A stretch of 64,000 nucleotides of DNA from Desulfocarbo indianensis. Lineage in GTDB: Bacteria; Desulfobacterota; Desulfarculia; Desulfarculales; Desulfarculaceae. Both the position numbers and the translations under genes were made by a program. How positions within the stretch are numbered: position 1 is the first letter of the stretch; each line of letters starts with the position of its first letter. Positions 9,062 through 16,832 of the stretch are shown here, piece after piece. The notes beneath the pieces are model-generated. The model was not told the DNA's origin and did not search any database. It worked only from the letters and a program-made list of their open reading frames with translations. The stretch is taken from NCBI GenBank assembly GCA_001184205.1, contig LBMP01000002.1, positions 637,981 through 701,980 of the forward strand. Reading direction: 5' to 3'.

Positions 9062-9885
9062 AATCGGTGCGCGCGATATGGGCCCTTTTGGGCTCGGCCG
9101 CCTTGAGCGTTTGGCTGCTCTTGGGCTTGGTGACCGTCCTGTGCTGCGGCTACTACCTTTTTGAAGTGGCTCCCAGCCTATACGAGCCCCTTAACCGCTT
9201 GCTGCTCTGGGATTGGATCGTTTCCTACGGCTGGCACAACCTGAGCAACACCTGGTGGTTCCTGCTCTTCCTCGTGCTGCTGGGGCTCTTGGTGGCCAAC
9301 ACCTTTGTGTGCACCTGCCAAAAGGTGGCGGCCCTTGCCCGGCATGGGGCCAAGGGATCACGTTTGGATTTCACCCTGCGCTTTTCGCCCCATGTGATGC
9401 ACGCGGCCTTCATCATCATTCTGGCTTCGCATCTTATTACCTATGTCTTGGGCCTTAACGCGCAAAACAATTTGGTGCTCCTGGGCAAACAAAGCGCCAT
9501 TCCCGGCTCCGATATTATGGTGCGGCTGGACAGCATCAAGTCCGACATCTACGAGGGCGAGCGGCTCGCGTTTCTGAAGGGCCGCGCCCTGACCCAGGAG
9601 ATAGCGCTGAGCTTGATAAGCCCTGACGGCGCGGTGACCCGCAAGACCTTGGCCTACAACAGCCCCATTTGGCACGACGGCTACAGCATTCATCTCAAGA
9701 ACTACTACCCCAAGGCAAAGACCTCCATGCCCAGGAGGCCCTATGCCAATTTGATCATCCGGCGCGATCCGGGAGTGAAGACCTTTTTCTTGGGCACCGC
9801 GGTTTTCGCCGTGGGACTCCTGGCCTATCTGTGGCAGGCCCTCCGGCTTCACCGGCAACGCGCATCCAGGGAGGCGCTAGCATGA
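9058..9885 (+). CDS. ResB-like cytochrome c biogenesis protein
   Basis: The 275-residue protein has two or three N-terminal membrane helices and a transmembrane helix with conserved histidine (HVMHAAFIIILASHLITY). A periplasmic beta-rich domain (about 140-235) and a last C-terminal helix follow. That is the compact layout of ResB/Ccs1 family members; full ResB proteins are longer (about 450-600 residues), so this is a short form. It overlaps both neighbours by four bases (ATGA). ResB with CcsA passes heme across the membrane and keeps it reduced. Here the pair is embedded in an uptake operon rather than beside cytochrome genes. Confidence 0.75.
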   Translation: MKSVRAIWALLGSAALSVWLLLGLVTVLCCGYYLFEVAPSLYEPLNRLLLWDWIVSYGWHNLSNTWWFLLFLVLLGLLVANTFVCTCQKVAALARHGAKGSRLDFTLRFSPHVMHAAFIIILASHLITYVLGLNAQNNLVLLGKQSAIPGSDIMVRLDSIKSDIYEGERLAFLKGRALTQEIALSLISPDGAVTRKTLAYNSPIWHDGYSIHLKNYYPKAKTSMPRRPYANLIIRRDPGVKTFFLGTAVFAVGLLAYLWQALRLHRQRASREALA

Positions 9886-10952
9886 AAAGAATCATTGTCA
9901 TGGCCTGGGCGGCCTTGCTCATCTGCCTGGCCGCCATCGCACCAGCCCAAGCCAGCTTTGAAGCCATCGGGCCCTTCAGCGTGGAATCCCGCGATAACGG
10001 AACCTTCGTACTGACCGACGGCATCGGTCGGCGGATTCATCTGGTGCCCAGGGGCCAAAAGCCCCCGCCGGGCGTGGAGGAAAAGAACCTGGTCCGCATC
10101 CCCGTGAAAAGCGTGGCCACCGACTCCTGGCGGGACACATCCTTGTTTTTGGCCCTTGACGCCATAGACAAGGTCAAAGCGGTCACCGGCAAGCCAGAGG
10201 AATGGATCATTCCCCAAATACGCGACGGCCTGCATAACGGCTCTATAGTTTCGCTGGGCCAGCGGCATGGCATGGACTATGAGCAGTTGGTCAAGATCAA
10301 GCCCGACGTGTTCTTCACTTGGGACGAGTCGATGATTCCCATGCTGGACGAGTTGGGCATCGCCACGGTGGTGACCAACACCGACCTGGCCCGCGACCTG
10401 GACACTCAAATCAGGTTCGTAAGATACCTGGCCCCCTTCTTCGGCAGCTTCAAACAGGCCGATCAATACGTGGCCAAAGTCCGGGCGGTCCTGGAGGACA
10501 TCAAGGCCAAGGCCAACGGCGTTGCGGCCAAGCCCAAGGTCATTTGGGGCGACGTGTACTCCAAGCGGGTCCTGGTGGAGCCGGGCAACTCATGGGCCGC
10601 CCAGATAGTGCAAGCCGCGGGCGGCAACTATCTTTTCAACGATGTCGCCGGCGACACTTGTTTGGAGATAGCGCTGGAGCGGTTCTATTCCAGCGGATGC
10701 GAGGCCGACATGATGATCACCTACCGCACTCCCCGGCAAGGCATGGCCACCAAGGCCAGGATGAAGGCCACCAATATAACCATTGCCGGCATCAAACCCC
10801 TCAGCGTCGGCAAAGTGTTCTATCCGTTGCAGCATTACTCCCAATCGGCGGACAAGCTGGATGAGATTCTGGTGGACTTGGCGGCCATGATCCACCCGGA
10901 ATTATATCCCGGGTTTGAGTTGCGCTATTTCGTCGAAATGCCGGAGGACTAA
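9882..10952 (+). CDS. ABC transporter periplasmic substrate-binding protein (BtuF/FepB-like)
   Basis: A 356-residue exported protein with signal peptide MKRIIVMAWAALLICLAAIA and a cleavage site near AQA-SF. The body follows the class III (TroA/BtuF) fold: a first lobe ending in DYEQLVKIKPDVFFTW, a long linking helix around FGSFKQADQYVAKVRAVLED, and a second lobe with VIWGDVYSKRVLVEPGNSW. Such proteins carry cobalamin, heme, siderophores or metal chelates to FecCD permeases. The permease and ATPase follow at once, so this is the binding subunit of that importer. The ligand is not identifiable from sequence. Confidence 0.85.
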   Translation: MKRIIVMAWAALLICLAAIAPAQASFEAIGPFSVESRDNGTFVLTDGIGRRIHLVPRGQKPPPGVEEKNLVRIPVKSVATDSWRDTSLFLALDAIDKVKAVTGKPEEWIIPQIRDGLHNGSIVSLGQRHGMDYEQLVKIKPDVFFTWDESMIPMLDELGIATVVTNTDLARDLDTQIRFVRYLAPFFGSFKQADQYVAKVRAVLEDIKAKANGVAAKPKVIWGDVYSKRVLVEPGNSWAAQIVQAAGGNYLFNDVAGDTCLEIALERFYSSGCEADMMITYRTPRQGMATKARMKATNITIAGIKPLSVGKVFYPLQHYSQSADKLDEILVDLAAMIHPELYPGFELRYFVEMPED

Positions 10953-10956
10953 CGGC

Positions 10957-11982
10957 ATGAAGCCAAGCGAAGCCAGGAACCACCGGGCCATGGCGGTGCT
11001 GCCCCTGTTGGCCTTGACCATGATCGTTGTTTTCTGGCTCAGCCTTAACGTGGGCAGCGTGAACAGCCGAAGCGGCGAGGTCTGGCGCATCATTTGGGGC
11101 GCCGCCGCGGATGCCAATCTGGACTTCATCGTCAGGAATATCCGCTTGCCGCGGGCCTTGGCCGCCTTGGGCGGCGGCGCCATGCTGGCCGTGAGCGGCC
11201 TTCTGTTGCAGGTGTTCTTCCGCAATCCCATCGTGGGGCCCTTTGTGCTGGGCATATCCTCCGGCGCCACCTTGATGGTCTCCCTGGTGATGCTGACCAG
11301 CGTGGCGGTGGGCATGGTGGGGGTGGTGCCCTACCTCACCCCCCTGGCCGCCTTTGCCGGGGCGCTGGGCGCCATGTCCCTGGTGATGGCCGTGGCCTCC
11401 AGGGTAAAGCAGGGCGTGACCCTTTTGATAACCGGCATCATGATCGGCTATCTGACCAGCGCCGTCACCAGCCTTTTGATCACCTTTGCCGAGGCCGAGC
11501 GCATCAAGGGCTTCAACCTATGGCAGTTGGGCAGCTTCAGCGGCTACACCTGGACCGAGCTGGCGCTGATGATGAGCATCGGCTCGGTTCTCCTGGTGCT
11601 GGTCTACGGCATCAGCAAACAGCTCAACGCCTTCCTGCTGGGCGAGAACTACGCGGCCACCATGGGCGTGAACATCCGCCGCTTCCGCATCGCATTGGTT
11701 TTCGTTTCCTGCGGTCTCTCCGCCCTGGTCACGGCCACGGCCGGGCCGGTGGCCTTTGTGGGCTTGGCCGTGCCCCACATGGCCAGGCTGGCCATGGGCA
11801 CCTCGGACAATAAATTGCTGATACCGGCCACGGCTTTGATCGGCGCGGTGGTATGCGGGGCCTGCGACATCGTGGCCCGCATGCTCTTCGCCCCTGTGGA
11901 AGCCCCCTTGAGCGCCATCACTTCCTTTTTCGGAGCGCCGGTGGTGATCATGCTCCTTTTGCGAAACAGGGTGAAGCAATGA
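10957..11982 (+). CDS. FecCD-family ABC importer permease (BtuC-like)
   Basis: A 341-residue multi-helix permease of the BtuC/FecCD/HmuU family. It has the typical NIRLPRALAALGGGAMLAVSG stretch near residue 65, FRNPIVGPFVLGISSGA after it, and VGLAVPHMAR plus DIVARMLFAP toward the C-terminus. ATG 10957 lies four bases after the binding-protein stop and preserves the family's usual length. It overlaps the ATPase gene by ATGA. With its partners it would import a metal chelate such as cobalamin, heme or a siderophore into the cytoplasm, where the chelatase acts. Confidence 0.92.
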   Translation: MKPSEARNHRAMAVLPLLALTMIVVFWLSLNVGSVNSRSGEVWRIIWGAAADANLDFIVRNIRLPRALAALGGGAMLAVSGLLLQVFFRNPIVGPFVLGISSGATLMVSLVMLTSVAVGMVGVVPYLTPLAAFAGALGAMSLVMAVASRVKQGVTLLITGIMIGYLTSAVTSLLITFAEAERIKGFNLWQLGSFSGYTWTELALMMSIGSVLLVLVYGISKQLNAFLLGENYAATMGVNIRRFRIALVFVSCGLSALVTATAGPVAFVGLAVPHMARLAMGTSDNKLLIPATALIGAVVCGACDIVARMLFAPVEAPLSAITSFFGAPVVIMLLLRNRVKQ

Positions 11983-13214
11983 ACCACGCACACAACAAAC
12001 CGACCGTTGTGCGGCTGGAAAACCTGCAGGTGGGCTATGGGCGCAAGGCCGTTTTGCGGGAGATAAGCTTCGGCCTGCAAGAGGGGCGGTTCTTGTCGCT
12101 CCTGGGGCCCAACGGCGCGGGCAAGACCACCCTGCTCAGAACCATGGCCAGGCTCATACCGGCCATGGCCGGCAACATCATGATCGCGGGACGCGATTTC
12201 AGCAAGCTCAAGCAATCCGAATTGGCCCGCATTCAGGCGGTGGTCCTCACCGACCGCCTGAAGCCGGGTCTGCTCACGGCTTATGAGGTGGCGGCGCTGG
12301 GCCGTCATCCCCACACCGGATTTTTCGGCAAGCTGGGCCCCCAGGACCACCAGGCGGTGAAGCGGGCCATTGAAATGGTGGGGGCCGGCGATCTGACCGA
12401 CCGTTACTTCGAGCAGCTCAGCGACGGCGAAAAGCAGAAAATCGTGCTGGCCAGGGCCCTGGCCCAGGAGCCGCGCCTGATCCTCCTGGACGAACCGACC
12501 CTGCATCTGGATTTAAAGCATCGCTTGGAGACCATGTCCATCCTGAGAAGCATGTGCCGGGAGATGCGGGTGGCGGTGATCGCCTCGCTGCACGACATTG
12601 ACATCGCTTCCCGGGTTTCAGACCAGGTGGCCCTTATCAGCGGCGGCGGCCTGGCCGCCTTTGGTCCGCCCGAGCGAATCCTGGACGAACAGGCGGTGGC
12701 CCGACTCTACAGCCTCAACGGCGCCCGCTACGACAGCCGTCTGGGCGTGATCGAACTGCGGAACGCCAAGCGGCGCGGCCCGGTGTTCGTGCTGCCGGGG
12801 GGAGGAGCCGCCGCCTCGACCTTGCGGCTCTTGCACAAGCGCGACTACGCCATCATGTGCGGCATAGCGCACCAGGGCGACATCGACACCCACATCGCCA
12901 GGGCCCTGGACGCGGAGCTGGTCACGGCGCCGCCCTTTGGCCGGGCCACGCCGGAGGCCCTGCAAGAATGCCGGCGAATGATGCAACTGGCTGGAGCCGT
13001 AATAGACAGCGGCTTCGAACTGGGCCAGGCCAATCAAGACAACGCCGCCCTGCTGGCCGAGGCGTCCAAGATGGGCAAAGCGATTTTCAGCCTGCGCGCG
13101 CCAGCCAGCCAAGAAAAGGAAACAGGCGCGCCCGCAGCCGACATGGTCCACTGCCAGGATGAAATGGAATTGGCCTCCCGGCTTTCAGCCTTTTTTCATA
13201 AATCCGTGTCCTGA
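11979..13214 (+). CDS. FecCD-associated ABC ATPase with extra C-terminal domain
   Basis: Residues 1 to about 260 form a BtuD/HmuV/FecE-type ATPase: Walker A GPNGAGKTT at 43-51, signature QLSDGEKQK, Walker B LILLDEPTLHLD and the H-loop SLHDID. About 150 more residues follow, starting near FVLPGGGAAASTLRLLH. They look like a separate alpha/beta domain with alternating strands and helices (YAIMCGIAHQGDIDTHIAR, LVTAPPF, AGAVIDSGF). Family ATPases usually end near 260 residues, so the 411-residue form is long. The extension may sense a ligand or regulate uptake; its function is unknown. Last gene of the operon. Confidence 0.88.
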   Translation: MNHAHNKPTVVRLENLQVGYGRKAVLREISFGLQEGRFLSLLGPNGAGKTTLLRTMARLIPAMAGNIMIAGRDFSKLKQSELARIQAVVLTDRLKPGLLTAYEVAALGRHPHTGFFGKLGPQDHQAVKRAIEMVGAGDLTDRYFEQLSDGEKQKIVLARALAQEPRLILLDEPTLHLDLKHRLETMSILRSMCREMRVAVIASLHDIDIASRVSDQVALISGGGLAAFGPPERILDEQAVARLYSLNGARYDSRLGVIELRNAKRRGPVFVLPGGGAAASTLRLLHKRDYAIMCGIAHQGDIDTHIARALDAELVTAPPFGRATPEALQECRRMMQLAGAVIDSGFELGQANQDNAALLAEASKMGKAIFSLRAPASQEKETGAPAADMVHCQDEMELASRLSAFFHKSVS

Positions 13215-13519
13215 TTTGCAGAGGGCCCCGCTGCTTTCCGCCGCATCGTAAGGGAAGGGGTCCTGGCTCTACGGCGGACAAAGCTCCGCGGCCTACCGCG
13301 GGCCGAAATGCCCTGAACAATCCTGTTTAGATGGCGTTCAAGCCCTGGGGTGACTCTCATGGCAGGCCGGCTCCGTTTCCCTGACCCCGGAATCCGAACC
13401 AGATGGCGAACGAATTCATGGCGGGCCTTGCGCCGCTTCAGGAACCAGCGGCCGCACCTTGTCCGGCGGGCAGCGGCCCCCGGCCCCCCCCGCGATCAAA
13501 ATGAAACCGGCGGGCTGGA
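13215..13519. other. Intergenic region between convergent genes
   Basis: This stretch lies between the importer operon (plus) and a small minus-strand gene. It is GC-rich and holds several short self-complementary runs, for example CCGCGG-CCTA-CCGCGG near 13286-13301. None has a T-run good enough for a confident terminator. I see no convincing gene. Confidence 0.5.
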
Positions 13520-13846
13520 TCAGGCGATTCCCGACTCAAGCGGCGGCGGCGATATGAGATTTTCCGTATGGTCGCTTTCAAGTCCCCATTGCTGCACCAG
13601 CGCGCCTACTTTTTCGGCCATGCCCATGCGTCCGCCTTCATAGGCCAGCCAGGAAACCAGGGCGCGGGTCGGCAGGGAGGAACCCTCCACGCAGGCCAGC
13701 ACCTCGGCGGGGTCGCATTCCAAAAGCATGCACACCGCCGCCTGGGTATCCCGGAACACCAGGGTCTCCACCTGGCACGCGTTCTCCAGGCGCTTCAGGT
13801 TGGCCTCCAGACGTTCCCAAATTTCACGGGTAGTTTCACTGTCCAT
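13520..13846 (-). CDS. Conserved-looking small protein of unknown function
   Basis: 108 residues, cytoplasmic, no signal peptide or membrane helix. The N-terminal half is predicted helical (EIWERLEANLKRLENAC), followed by LVFRDTQAAVCMLLECD and SWLAYEGGRMGMAEKVGALV. It contains three cysteines (C24, C39 and C44 by my count, plus C52), not arranged as a known cluster motif. The start is well supported: AAGGAGA lies seven bases before the ATG on the minus strand. The codon pattern looks coding. A large inverted repeat lies 50-145 bases upstream and may control it. I do not recognise the family. Confidence 0.65.
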   Translation of the reverse strand: MDSETTREIWERLEANLKRLENACQVETLVFRDTQAAVCMLLECDPAEVLACVEGSSLPTRALVSWLAYEGGRMGMAEKVGALVQQWGLESDHTENLISPPPLESGIA

Positions 13847-13895
13847 TTATTCTCCTTTGTGGCCGCCAGGGCGGCGAATGGATTTATCAAGAGAA

Positions 13896-13991
13896 GACCG
13901 GACTGCTCCCCTAGCCAAGCTATCGGATGGGTAAGGGGCCAGAGTCGAGCTAGGCACCCAGCTAACGTGAAGAAGGAGGAGCAGTCCGGTC
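13896..13991. repeat. 14-bp perfect inverted repeat enclosing a possible pseudoknot RNA
   Basis: GACCGGACTGCTCC (13896-13909) pairs perfectly with GGAGCAGTCCGGTC (13978-13991). Inside, CCTAGC (13910-13915) can pair with GCTAGG (13949-13954), and TGGGT (13928-13932) with ACCCA (13956-13960), which interleave as an H-type pseudoknot. The order works on either strand. The element lies 50 bases upstream of the minus-strand small gene. It could be a structured leader RNA, a small non-autonomous element or an operator. I do not match it to a known riboswitch. Confidence 0.6.
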
Positions 13992-14199
13992 ATAACCTTA
14001 AACCGGGCGGGACGCCCCAAAGGCGTTCCTGGTCCATACAGGCCGCCACGGGCCTGGCATGTTTCGCCGAGCCTTTATCTCGGCTAAGTCCCTTTGGGCA
14101 GTCATCGCCAAACATAAACCCCCCCAGCCCTTTTGGACTGTGCGCCTTGGCTGCCCGTAAAACGCGTGCAGCCGATAGCAATCTCCGCCGTTAACACGC

Positions 14200-14217
14200 C
14201 GCCCGGCGAACCGGGCG
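14200..14217 (-). terminator. UUCG-loop hairpin after btuB
   Basis: CGCCCGG and CCGGGCG form a 7-bp stem around a loop that reads TTCG on the minus strand, 38 bases after the receptor stop. A stable tetraloop hairpin here fits transcript-end formation, but there is no T-run after it, so termination is not certain. Confidence 0.35.
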
Positions 14218-14254
14218 AACTTCGACCGCGACTCCCCCCCAGGAACCTAGCGGC

Positions 14255-16234
14255 CTAGAGGAGGCGGAAGTCGAATTCCAAACCGGCATACACCCACATG
14301 CCGGGGTCGAGAACCTCGTAGGGGCTGGAGTAGCCCGGGGTCATGTTGCCGTAGACCGCCAGATCGTCGTCCAGCAGGTTGTCCACCTTGAGCTTGAGCT
14401 TCATCCACTGGGTCAGCCTATAGGAGCCGGTAAGATGTACGTTGACGTAATCATCCAAGCCGCGTTCGCGATCCAGCAAGACGGTTGCGTTCAGGCCCAG
14501 TTCCAGGTTGCCGTTGTTGAAGTATATGCCGGGCGCGACCTGCCACTTGGGGCCGGCCTGCTCGCGCTTGCCGTCCTCCTCTTCCCAGGGGTCGGCGCCG
14601 TAGCCGCCCAGGGTCAGCTTGACGTAATCGTGGACCTGGAAGGCGAAGTTCCACTCCACGCCCGAGGTGCGGTATTTATCCATGTTTTGGGCGTAGTACC
14701 TGTCGTCGCTGGAAGCCCGCACGTAGCGGATCTTGTCCTTGTAGTCCATCAGGAAGGCGCCCAAGGTGCCGTTGAACCGGCCGTATTCGAACTTCCAGCC
14801 CAACTCGTAAGTCCACCCGTATTCCGGTTCCAACTCGGAATTGCCCACAAAGGTGGCGGTTTCGGCGTAGAGCTGGTTGAAGGTGGGCACGCGGAAGGCC
14901 CGGCCCACGTTGCCGTAGATGGAGTTGCGCTCGGTGGCCTTGTAAACGGCCTGAAACTGCGGCACCGGCTCGAAGTAGTCGTCAGAACCTTCTTCGGTGG
15001 CCAGCACGCCCTGGCCGCGGATGCCCAAGGTCAGGATCAGTCTTTCCCATAGATTTTTCTCGGCCTGGAGAAAGATGGAAGGCAAGTGCCGGGAATGGTT
15101 CAGTTCGGTTTCTGAAACGGTATAGCCTCTGCTGCTGGAGCCCGAAACGTCTTGCCTCGTTTCATCTTGTTGCTCAAAGGTCCAACCGCCGCCGTAGAGG
15201 AACATGGTGTTCAGGGCCAAGGTGGAGTGCTGCAAATCCAGGCCCGTGGTGTAGCTGGTTTTTTCGTTGCTTTTCCCTGGCTTCTTGGCATTGCCGAAGT
15301 AGTCGTAGTCCAGGGTCATGTAGTTGTAATTGAAAAACGCGGTGGCCTGCAGAGAGCCCTGCTCATAAGTGGCCGACAAATAATGATGATAGATTTCCTC
15401 GTCGGTTTCGTAGCTGCTGGTGGTGTTTTTGTAATAATTGGCCCGATATCCCACTTCGGTGCGGTTGAACATGTAGTTGAAGATCAGGGGTTGCCAGGGC
15501 TGAAACGAGATGAGACCCGCGAACTTCTTGGGCTTGAGCAAATCAGTGTTGTAGGGGCTTGATTTGCTGTAGTTCTTTTTGGCGTTTTCCAAATCGTCGT
15601 ATTGAAGGTAGCTGGCGCCGACAAACAACGATTCATTGCGGTACCAGGCATTGCCGTCGAAAAAGCCGAAGCTGCCCCCCATTAATTGGCCGCCCACGGC
15701 GGGCGCGCCCGGCCGCCTGGTCCGCATGTTGATGACGCCGGTCATGGCCCGGGAACCATAGAGCGTGGAATTGGCTCCCTTGACCATCTCTATGCGCTCC
15801 AGAAAGGCAGCGGGGATTTGATCCAGGTCATAGGAGCCGGCGGTGGGTTCCATGATGGGGATTCCGTTCACCATGACCTGCTCGCCGCCGTTGATGCCGC
15901 GGATGCCTATCTCGCCGTTCATGCCGCCTTGGGAAATCCCGCCGGGCAAGGAGGCCGAGAAGCTTATGCCTCCGTTGCGTTGCAGGACTTCAAAAGCGTT
16001 GTTGCCGCCCTGCTGTTCAATATCCTGGGCGGTGATGACGGTGGTAAAGGAACCGGTATCCAACTCCTCGGCCTGGTAACGTTTGGCCGTAACGTTGACC
16101 GTATCCATCTTGAATCTGGTCTGTTCGGTTTTCTTGGATTCCGACGCGCTGTCTTGCGCGGCGGCGGGCGCCGGCGGGATGGCCAGCCAGAGCGGGATGA
16201 TCAACCCCAAAATAACAACTGCCGCTTTTCTCAC
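14255..16234 (-). CDS. btuB: TonB-dependent cobalamin receptor (BtuB-like)
   Basis: A 659-residue outer-membrane receptor. It has a signal peptide (about 1-28), a TonB box-like MDTVNVTA near residue 43, and a plug with GEIGIRGINGGEQVMVNGIP and MVKGANSTLYGSRAMTGVINM. The beta-barrel ends in EFDFRLL. The GTG start at 16234 is chosen because AAGGAG lies seven bases upstream; an ATG at 16276 has no such site. A cobalamin riboswitch and terminator lie in the leader, which is the basis for assigning the ligand as cobalamin or a corrinoid. It would pass the ligand through TonB to an importer, perhaps the convergent BtuFCD-like one at 9.9-13.2 kb. Confidence 0.9.
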   Translation of the reverse strand: MRKAAVVILGLIIPLWLAIPPAPAAAQDSASESKKTEQTRFKMDTVNVTAKRYQAEELDTGSFTTVITAQDIEQQGGNNAFEVLQRNGGISFSASLPGGISQGGMNGEIGIRGINGGEQVMVNGIPIMEPTAGSYDLDQIPAAFLERIEMVKGANSTLYGSRAMTGVINMRTRRPGAPAVGGQLMGGSFGFFDGNAWYRNESLFVGASYLQYDDLENAKKNYSKSSPYNTDLLKPKKFAGLISFQPWQPLIFNYMFNRTEVGYRANYYKNTTSSYETDEEIYHHYLSATYEQGSLQATAFFNYNYMTLDYDYFGNAKKPGKSNEKTSYTTGLDLQHSTLALNTMFLYGGGWTFEQQDETRQDVSGSSSRGYTVSETELNHSRHLPSIFLQAEKNLWERLILTLGIRGQGVLATEEGSDDYFEPVPQFQAVYKATERNSIYGNVGRAFRVPTFNQLYAETATFVGNSELEPEYGWTYELGWKFEYGRFNGTLGAFLMDYKDKIRYVRASSDDRYYAQNMDKYRTSGVEWNFAFQVHDYVKLTLGGYGADPWEEEDGKREQAGPKWQVAPGIYFNNGNLELGLNATVLLDRERGLDDYVNVHLTGSYRLTQWMKLKLKVDNLLDDDLAVYGNMTPGYSSPYEVLDPGMWVYAGLEFDFRLL

Positions 16235-16295
16235 GTGTAGCTCCTTTTCTCTCTCCCGATGAGAATATGGGCGCACACGTGGGCAGCGGCGGCCG

Positions 16296-16344
16296 GAAAA
16301 AGAAAAGCGCTCCGAGATTGCTCAAAAAAGCAGTCTCGGAGCGC
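16296..16344 (-). terminator. Riboswitch-controlled intrinsic terminator in the btuB leader
   Basis: On the minus strand a 16-bp stem (16329-16344 with 16307-16322, one G-T wobble) with a short T-rich loop is followed by CTTTTCTTTTTCC. It stands between the cobalamin aptamer and the btuB start. This is the expected layout for transcription attenuation: ligand binding would favour this hairpin and shut receptor synthesis off. Confidence 0.85.
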
Positions 16345-16401
16345 ACCCAGTTTCTTTGCTCCAGCTACTCCCCTTGCGCAGTTCCGCGTGCGCGCCAGAG
16401 G

Positions 16402-16570
16402 TTTCCGACGGACAGGTCTTCTGACTTTCGGTTCAACCTATCGGCCGCGCCTTCCCACCGCCTTATATGGCGGCAGTGGCTCTATGCGGCTTTCGTCACC
16501 GATCACAGCGGCGGGACCGCGCCGGATTTAAACCGGCTTCCCTATTAAGCCCGATGGGCATCCGTCGAAA
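16402..16570 (-). promoter_or_regulatory. Cobalamin riboswitch aptamer
   Basis: Read on the minus strand, the leader contains the cobalamin-aptamer core AATAGGGAAGCCGG, then AATCCGGCGCGGTCCCGCC, GCTGTGA, and the 3' element GTCAGAAGACCTG. Closing bases near 16402-16412 pair with 16561-16570 (TCCGTCG with CGACGGA). These blocks in this order are diagnostic of the B12 box family. It lies upstream of the terminator and btuB. Confidence 0.93.
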
Positions 16571-16584
16571 TTATGTTATCTATC

Positions 16585-16613
16585 TTAATAGTTAAATTAG
16601 GCGGGCTTGTCAA
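16585..16613 (-). promoter_or_regulatory. Sigma-70 type promoter of btuB
   Basis: On the minus strand a perfect -35 TTGACA (16613-16608) is separated by 17 bases from TATTAA (16590-16585), 4 of 6 matches to the -10 box. Transcription would start just before the riboswitch. The local sequence is AT-rich, unlike the surrounding genome. Confidence 0.7.
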
Positions 16614-16832
16614 AGTTTTTCAGCGGGTAAAACCGAAAATTTTATATTTGGCGGCTGTTGAAATAAATCATTATTAAAACCCTTTAAATGGACTTTTCAG
16701 CCCCATGGCCAATAGCCTGAAAATTAACGATGAAACGGTCGCGATGCAAGAAGTCGCCGCTGGCGCCGCTCCCACGGAAAGGGCTTGCCGAAGCGCGCGG
16801 CGCAATGGCGGGTTCCATTAAATAATGAGCTG

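Larger units (their letters stand above)
13847..14254. other. Intergenic region downstream of btuB, with a large inverted repeat
   Basis: 408 bases between the end of the BtuB-type receptor and the small unknown gene, both on the minus strand. The part next to the small gene carries the 96-base inverted-repeat element described separately. The rest (13992-14199) shows no ORF with a ribosome-binding site and no tRNA-like structure. A UUCG-loop hairpin sits at 14200-14217. Confidence 0.55.

Noticed and set aside
13990..14181. A 63-codon minus-strand frame between btuB and the inverted repeat
   Set aside because: No ribosome site, Arg/Gly/Ala-rich translation and no domain; it looks like a chance frame.
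16705..16821. A 38-codon frame (MANSLKINDETVAMQEV start) upstream of cheD
   Set aside because: No ribosome-binding site, no promoter and no hydrophobic or domain pattern; probably chance in an AT-rich intergenic region.
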